Shown one piece after another: positions 61,089 through 64,000 of a stretch of 64,000 nucleotides of DNA (its first letter is position 1; the number at the start of each line of letters is the position of its first letter). The DNA is taken from positions 2,170,001 through 2,234,000 of the forward strand of contig NZ_CP023563.1 of assembly GCF_002407185.1 (NCBI RefSeq), given 5' to 3'. The stretch is from Brachybacterium vulturis. Its GTDB lineage: Bacteria > Actinomycetota > Actinomycetes > Actinomycetales > Dermabacteraceae. Made by a program: the position numbers and the translations under genes. The notes under the pieces were generated by a model that was given only the letters and a program-made list of their open reading frames with translations, had not been told where the DNA came from and did not search any database.

Positions 61089-62998
61089 GCGGAGTGGATC
61101 ATCCGGAGACTGCGCACGTCGACGCCGTCATCGTCGGCGGCGGCCCGCGCGGCGTGGCCACCGTGCTGCGCACCGCCGCCCGCGCCGCCGCGGCGGGCGG
61201 CGGGCCGGTGCGACTGGCGATCATCGACGCCCTCGCCGTCGGCCCCGGCGCGACCTGGCTCATCGACCAGCCCGCCCAGTACCTCAACAACACCCAGGCC
61301 GACGCCACCACCGTCCACCCCGACGACTCCACCCCGATGAGCGGTCCCGCCGCACCGGGCCCGGATCTGGTGGACTGGGCCCGACGGGTCCGCGCCGACG
61401 GCGGCCACCCGGCGGGGCAGTGGGTGCTCGAGGAGGCCGCGGCACTGACCGGCGCCACCTTCCCCACCCGTCGCCTGCAGGGCGTGTACTTCCGTGACCA
61501 GCTCGATGCCGCGATCGCGAGCGGCATCGTCGAGGTCACCGAGATCGTGGCCCGCGCCGTCGACCTCGACCGGGACGGAGAGGACACCGCGGTGGTCCTC
61601 GAGGACGGGCGCCGGCTCGCCGCTCCCACGGTGGTGCTCGCCCAGGGCATGGTCCAGTCCGAGCCGGACGCCGAGGTCGCCGCGCTGACGGCGTTCGCCG
61701 AGCGGTGCTCCCTGCGCTATGCCGCCCCCGGCATGCCCGCTGAACGGGAGTACACCGGACTGCCGGCGGGGGAGACCGTGCTGGTGCGCGGGCTGGGCGC
61801 GAACTTCTTCGATGTCATCGGGCAGCTGGTCGTCGACTGGGGCGGCACTCTCGAGGCGGTGGCGGGAGACCCGCGCGGGCGCCTGCGCTATCTGCCCAGC
61901 GGCCGCGAGCCGCATCTCGTGGTCGGCTCCCGCCGTGGCATCCCGTACCGCTCCAAGCCCGAGGGCGGCCGCTCGGTGCGCCCCTTCGCCCCGGTCTGGG
62001 CGAGCGATGCCTGGTTCGACGCACTCGAGCAGCGCACCGACGTGGACTTCGCCGGCGAGGTGTGGCCGGTGCTCGCCCGCGAGTTCGCCCGCGTCCATCT
62101 CGAGGCCCTCGCCGAGCTGGCGCCGTCCGCGGTGCACGGCGACTGGCTCCTCGGGCTCGACGCCGCGGCCACGGTCGCCGACGTCGACACCGTGCTCGCG
62201 CAGGCGATCACCGACCCGCGCTGGCGCTGGACGCTCCAGGAGCTGCACCGCCCCACTCACGGCCGTCCCGTCTCCGCGCAGGACTGGTCGCGCCTGGTGC
62301 GGCGACTGATCGCCGACGAGCTGGGCTCGCTCGCCGATCCCTGGCACCATCCCCGCGCCGCCGTCAACGGCGCGATGGGAGCGCTGCGTCGACGCGTCGG
62401 ACGGCTGACCGGGCGCGGCGCCTTCACAGGAGCGTCCCTCGCCCGCGATGTCCTGGGCTGGTTCGACGGCGACTCCCTGGCGCTCGCCTCCGGACCGCCC
62501 GCCGAGCGGGTCCGGCTGGTCCTGGCGCTCATCGAGGCCGGGATCATCGAGCTGATCGGCCCCGAGATGAGCATCGAGGCCGACGGGAGGACCGGGCTCT
62601 TCCGCGCCGCCTCGCCGCTGACCGGGCGTGTGGCGACCTCCGCCGTGCTGCTGGAGACCCGCATGTCCAAGGGGAGGATCCCCCGCACCAGCGACCCGCT
62701 GCTGCGCGCCCTGCTGGCCACCGGCCGGGCCCGCATCCACACCGTCGACGGCGTGCCCACCCACTCCCTGGAGGCCACCCGTGCCGAGCACTCCGAGCAG
62801 GCGGTCGGCGGTCACAACCTCATCGCGGCCGACGGCACCGTGAACGGCTCCGTGGTGGTGCTCGGCATCCCTGCGGCCTCCACCCAGCCCGGCTCCGCGA
62901 TCGGCGCCGCCCCGGGGGTGCCCTCGCCGCTGCTGGCCGGCGCGGACGTCGCCGCGAGACAGATCCTGGCGCGGGTGCGGGCGACCGTCAGGGTCTGA
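61085..62998 (+). CDS. FAD/NAD(P)-binding protein coupled to the siderophore-type importer
   Basis: A 637-residue protein whose N-terminus has the FAD Rossmann motif VIVGGGPRGVATVLR (glycines around 18-23) and the family block YLNNTQADATTVHPD. These mark it as an NAD_binding_9-type (PF13454) protein, related to ornithine/lysine N-hydroxylases. A second dinucleotide motif, VLVRGLGANFFDVIGQL, lies near residue 235. The C-terminal 200 residues are not recognisable. Its tight coupling to the importer suggests it reduces or oxidises the imported ligand, for example releasing iron from a chelate. That role is inference. Confidence 0.82.
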   Translation: MSGVDHPETAHVDAVIVGGGPRGVATVLRTAARAAAAGGGPVRLAIIDALAVGPGATWLIDQPAQYLNNTQADATTVHPDDSTPMSGPAAPGPDLVDWARRVRADGGHPAGQWVLEEAAALTGATFPTRRLQGVYFRDQLDAAIASGIVEVTEIVARAVDLDRDGEDTAVVLEDGRRLAAPTVVLAQGMVQSEPDAEVAALTAFAERCSLRYAAPGMPAEREYTGLPAGETVLVRGLGANFFDVIGQLVVDWGGTLEAVAGDPRGRLRYLPSGREPHLVVGSRRGIPYRSKPEGGRSVRPFAPVWASDAWFDALEQRTDVDFAGEVWPVLAREFARVHLEALAELAPSAVHGDWLLGLDAAATVADVDTVLAQAITDPRWRWTLQELHRPTHGRPVSAQDWSRLVRRLIADELGSLADPWHHPRAAVNGAMGALRRRVGRLTGRGAFTGASLARDVLGWFDGDSLALASGPPAERVRLVLALIEAGIIELIGPEMSIEADGRTGLFRAASPLTGRVATSAVLLETRMSKGRIPRTSDPLLRALLATGRARIHTVDGVPTHSLEATRAEHSEQAVGGHNLIAADGTVNGSVVVLGIPAASTQPGSAIGAAPGVPSPLLAGADVAARQILARVRATVRV

Positions 62999-63019
62999 GC
63001 CCCGGCGCGACCGTGCCCG

Positions 63020-63742
63020 TCAGGACTGGTCGTCGTCGGGGTCCTCGTCGCGGCGCAGGGCGACCCGCTCCACGCCGTCGAGCTCCATGAACGGCGGGAT
63101 CAGCTCGCGCACGGGCGGCCGGCCATGGAACTGCACCTCCATCACCACGAGCCGGAGGCCGTCCTGCTCGGTGCGGCGGCTGTGCTCGATCGAGCTGGTG
63201 AACCCCATCGAGGTCGCCACCGCCAGCAGGTCGCGCAGCACCCCGGCGCCGTCGACGTAGGTGATGCGCAGCAGACGCTTGGAGTCGGGAGAAGGGAGCC
63301 GGTGCAGCAGCGGGGCGATCACGAACAGCGTCAGCAGATGCAGCGCCGTGAGCATCACGGCGAGGGAGAGCATTCCGGCCCCGCAGGCCATCCCCACCGC
63401 GGCCGCCACCCAGATGGTGGCGGCGGTGGTCAGCCCGCGCACCACGTTGCGGCCCTTGAAGATGACGCCGGCGCCGAGGAAGCCGATGCCGGAGACGATC
63501 TGGGCGGCGATGCGCGAGGGGTCCAGGCGCACGTCGTCGCCGATCACTGCGGAGAACCCGTAGACGGAGACCAGGGTGAAGGCGCAGGACCCCAGGCCCA
63601 CCAGCACGTGCGTGCGGAACCCTGCCGCCTTCTGGCGGAACTGCCGTTCGAGCCCGATCAGGGAGCACAGCACGAACGCGGCCAGGAGCAGCTCGACCTC
63701 CACGAGCGTCGTGCTCGTGGCGAACCCGATGAGGCCATCCAT
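63020..63742 (-). CDS. MgtC/SapB-family membrane protein
   Basis: A 240-residue protein with five hydrophobic helices in the first 145 residues (LLLAAFVLCSLIGLERQFRQKAAGFRTHVLVGLGS is the MgtC signature, then SGIGFLGAGVIFK) and a soluble ACT-like C-terminal domain. MgtC proteins act in magnesium-limitation and acid-stress responses by inhibiting F-type ATP synthase in Salmonella; a similar role here is only inferred. A GGGGGAGG site precedes the ATG. It converges with the FAD-protein gene and diverges from the OsmC-family gene. Confidence 0.88.
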   Translation of the reverse strand: MDGLIGFATSTTLVEVELLLAAFVLCSLIGLERQFRQKAAGFRTHVLVGLGSCAFTLVSVYGFSAVIGDDVRLDPSRIAAQIVSGIGFLGAGVIFKGRNVVRGLTTAATIWVAAAVGMACGAGMLSLAVMLTALHLLTLFVIAPLLHRLPSPDSKRLLRITYVDGAGVLRDLLAVATSMGFTSSIEHSRRTEQDGLRLVVMEVQFHGRPPVRELIPPFMELDGVERVALRRDEDPDDDQS

Positions 63743-63823
63743 GGGATCTCACCTCCCCCGGTCAAACTAGCACCGCGGTCCCGCCGGGGGAGGCGCCGCG
63801 CATGACGGTCTGTGTCGTGGCGT

Positions 63824-63852
63824 TTGTCCGTGCCGGACCGGCTCCGCATCAT
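63824..63852 (+). promoter_or_regulatory. Weak promoter of the OsmC-family gene
   Basis: TTGTCC (63824-63829) and CATCAT (63847-63852) are separated by 17 bases, and the -10 ends six bases before the ATG, which would give a leaderless mRNA. The -10 box is a poor match. Confidence 0.25.
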
Positions 63853-63858
63853 TGCTCC

Positions 63859-64000
63859 ATGGCCCTCAAGAGAATCCGCAGCCACGGTGAGCGCACCGGC
63901 GTCGAGCGCACCGACGTGACCATCCGTCGCCACACCTTCACGCTCGACGAACCGGTGGCCGCCGGTGGCACCGACACCGCCCCGACCCCGCTGGAGTACG
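63859..64000 (+). CDS. OsmC-family protein, 5' end only
   Basis: The first 47 codons are in the window. They contain VTIRRHTFTLDEPVAAGGTDTAPTPLEY, the N-terminal strand and the GTDTAPTPLEYLLAALAxC-type lead-in of OsmC/YhfA organic hydroperoxide-reducing proteins. The reading frame runs off the window end, before the first catalytic cysteine. The ATG at 63859 has no ribosome-binding site. Confidence 0.75.
   Translation, partial: MALKRIRSHGERTGVERTDVTIRRHTFTLDEPVAAGGTDTAPTPLEY

Noticed and set aside
1..64000. Hidden phage, transposon or integrative element
   Set aside because: No integrase, transposase, terminal repeats, tRNA-adjacent att duplication or GC drop is visible anywhere in the window.

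Overview
The window is a compact, very GC-rich chromosomal segment of an actinomycete. The obgE-proB-proA-nadD-rsfS order, the cydABDC operon, the long RNase E/G with basic and acidic tails and the many GTG starts with 4-base stop/start overlaps fit Micrococcales. A Brachybacterium-like (Dermabacteraceae) host is my best guess, but that is inference without a search. I see no insertion sequences, phage genes, CRISPR arrays or integration scars, so nearly everything looks like resident chromosome.

Layout. 1-5438 (minus): cytochrome bd oxidase cydA-cydB and its assembly exporter cydD-cydC (cydC is cut by the window start). 5809-16178 (plus): RNase E/G, ribosomal proteins L21 and L27, Obg GTPase, proB and proA for proline, then nadD, a membrane protein, rsfS, a histidine phosphatase and tRNA-Ala(GGC). 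16262-20855 (minus): a six-gene chain with 4-base overlaps at every junction, made of a Mop/TOBE regulator, modA, modB, modC, a HhH DNA glycosylase and a nitronate monooxygenase. 20967-25022: cupin, NYN-LOTUS protein, DoxX, BenE transporter and a terpene-cyclase-fold orphan. 25198-30647 (plus): a four-gene peptide ABC importer with its two ATPases fused. 30654-34559 (minus): Nudix hydrolase, RecQ with a small membrane protein, and an oxidoreductase. 34676-39300 (plus): a polysaccharide pyruvyl transferase-like protein, a TM2 protein and an AtoE-type transporter. 39314-43854 (minus): DUF3100 membrane protein with an M20 peptidase, then a NERD-helicase.

45526-51160 is a complete de novo NAD operon: nrtR (Nudix-type repressor with a degenerate Nudix box), nadA, nadB, nadC and a NifS-like desulfurase that probably matures the NadA iron-sulfur cluster. 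Two inverted repeats with 5-base spacers precede nrtR. The operon is bracketed by two paralogous, uncharacterised membrane proteins (44051-45316 and 51338-52606). The first of these is preceded by a candidate leaderless 18-codon upstream ORF that overlaps its start codon.

52713-56689 holds an EEP-family hydrolase, a ZIP transporter, a small lipoprotein, a DUF1846 protein and a 51-residue membrane protein. 56910-62998 is the most intriguing block: a translationally coupled operon joining a two-domain CMD/AhpD-like protein, a siderophore-type ABC importer (Tat-like lipoprotein, FecCD permease, ATPase) and a large FAD/NAD(P)-binding protein, preceded by a 62-base near-perfect hairpin. I read it as uptake plus redox processing of an unidentified chelate or related compound. 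The window closes with MgtC/SapB and the start of an OsmC-family gene.
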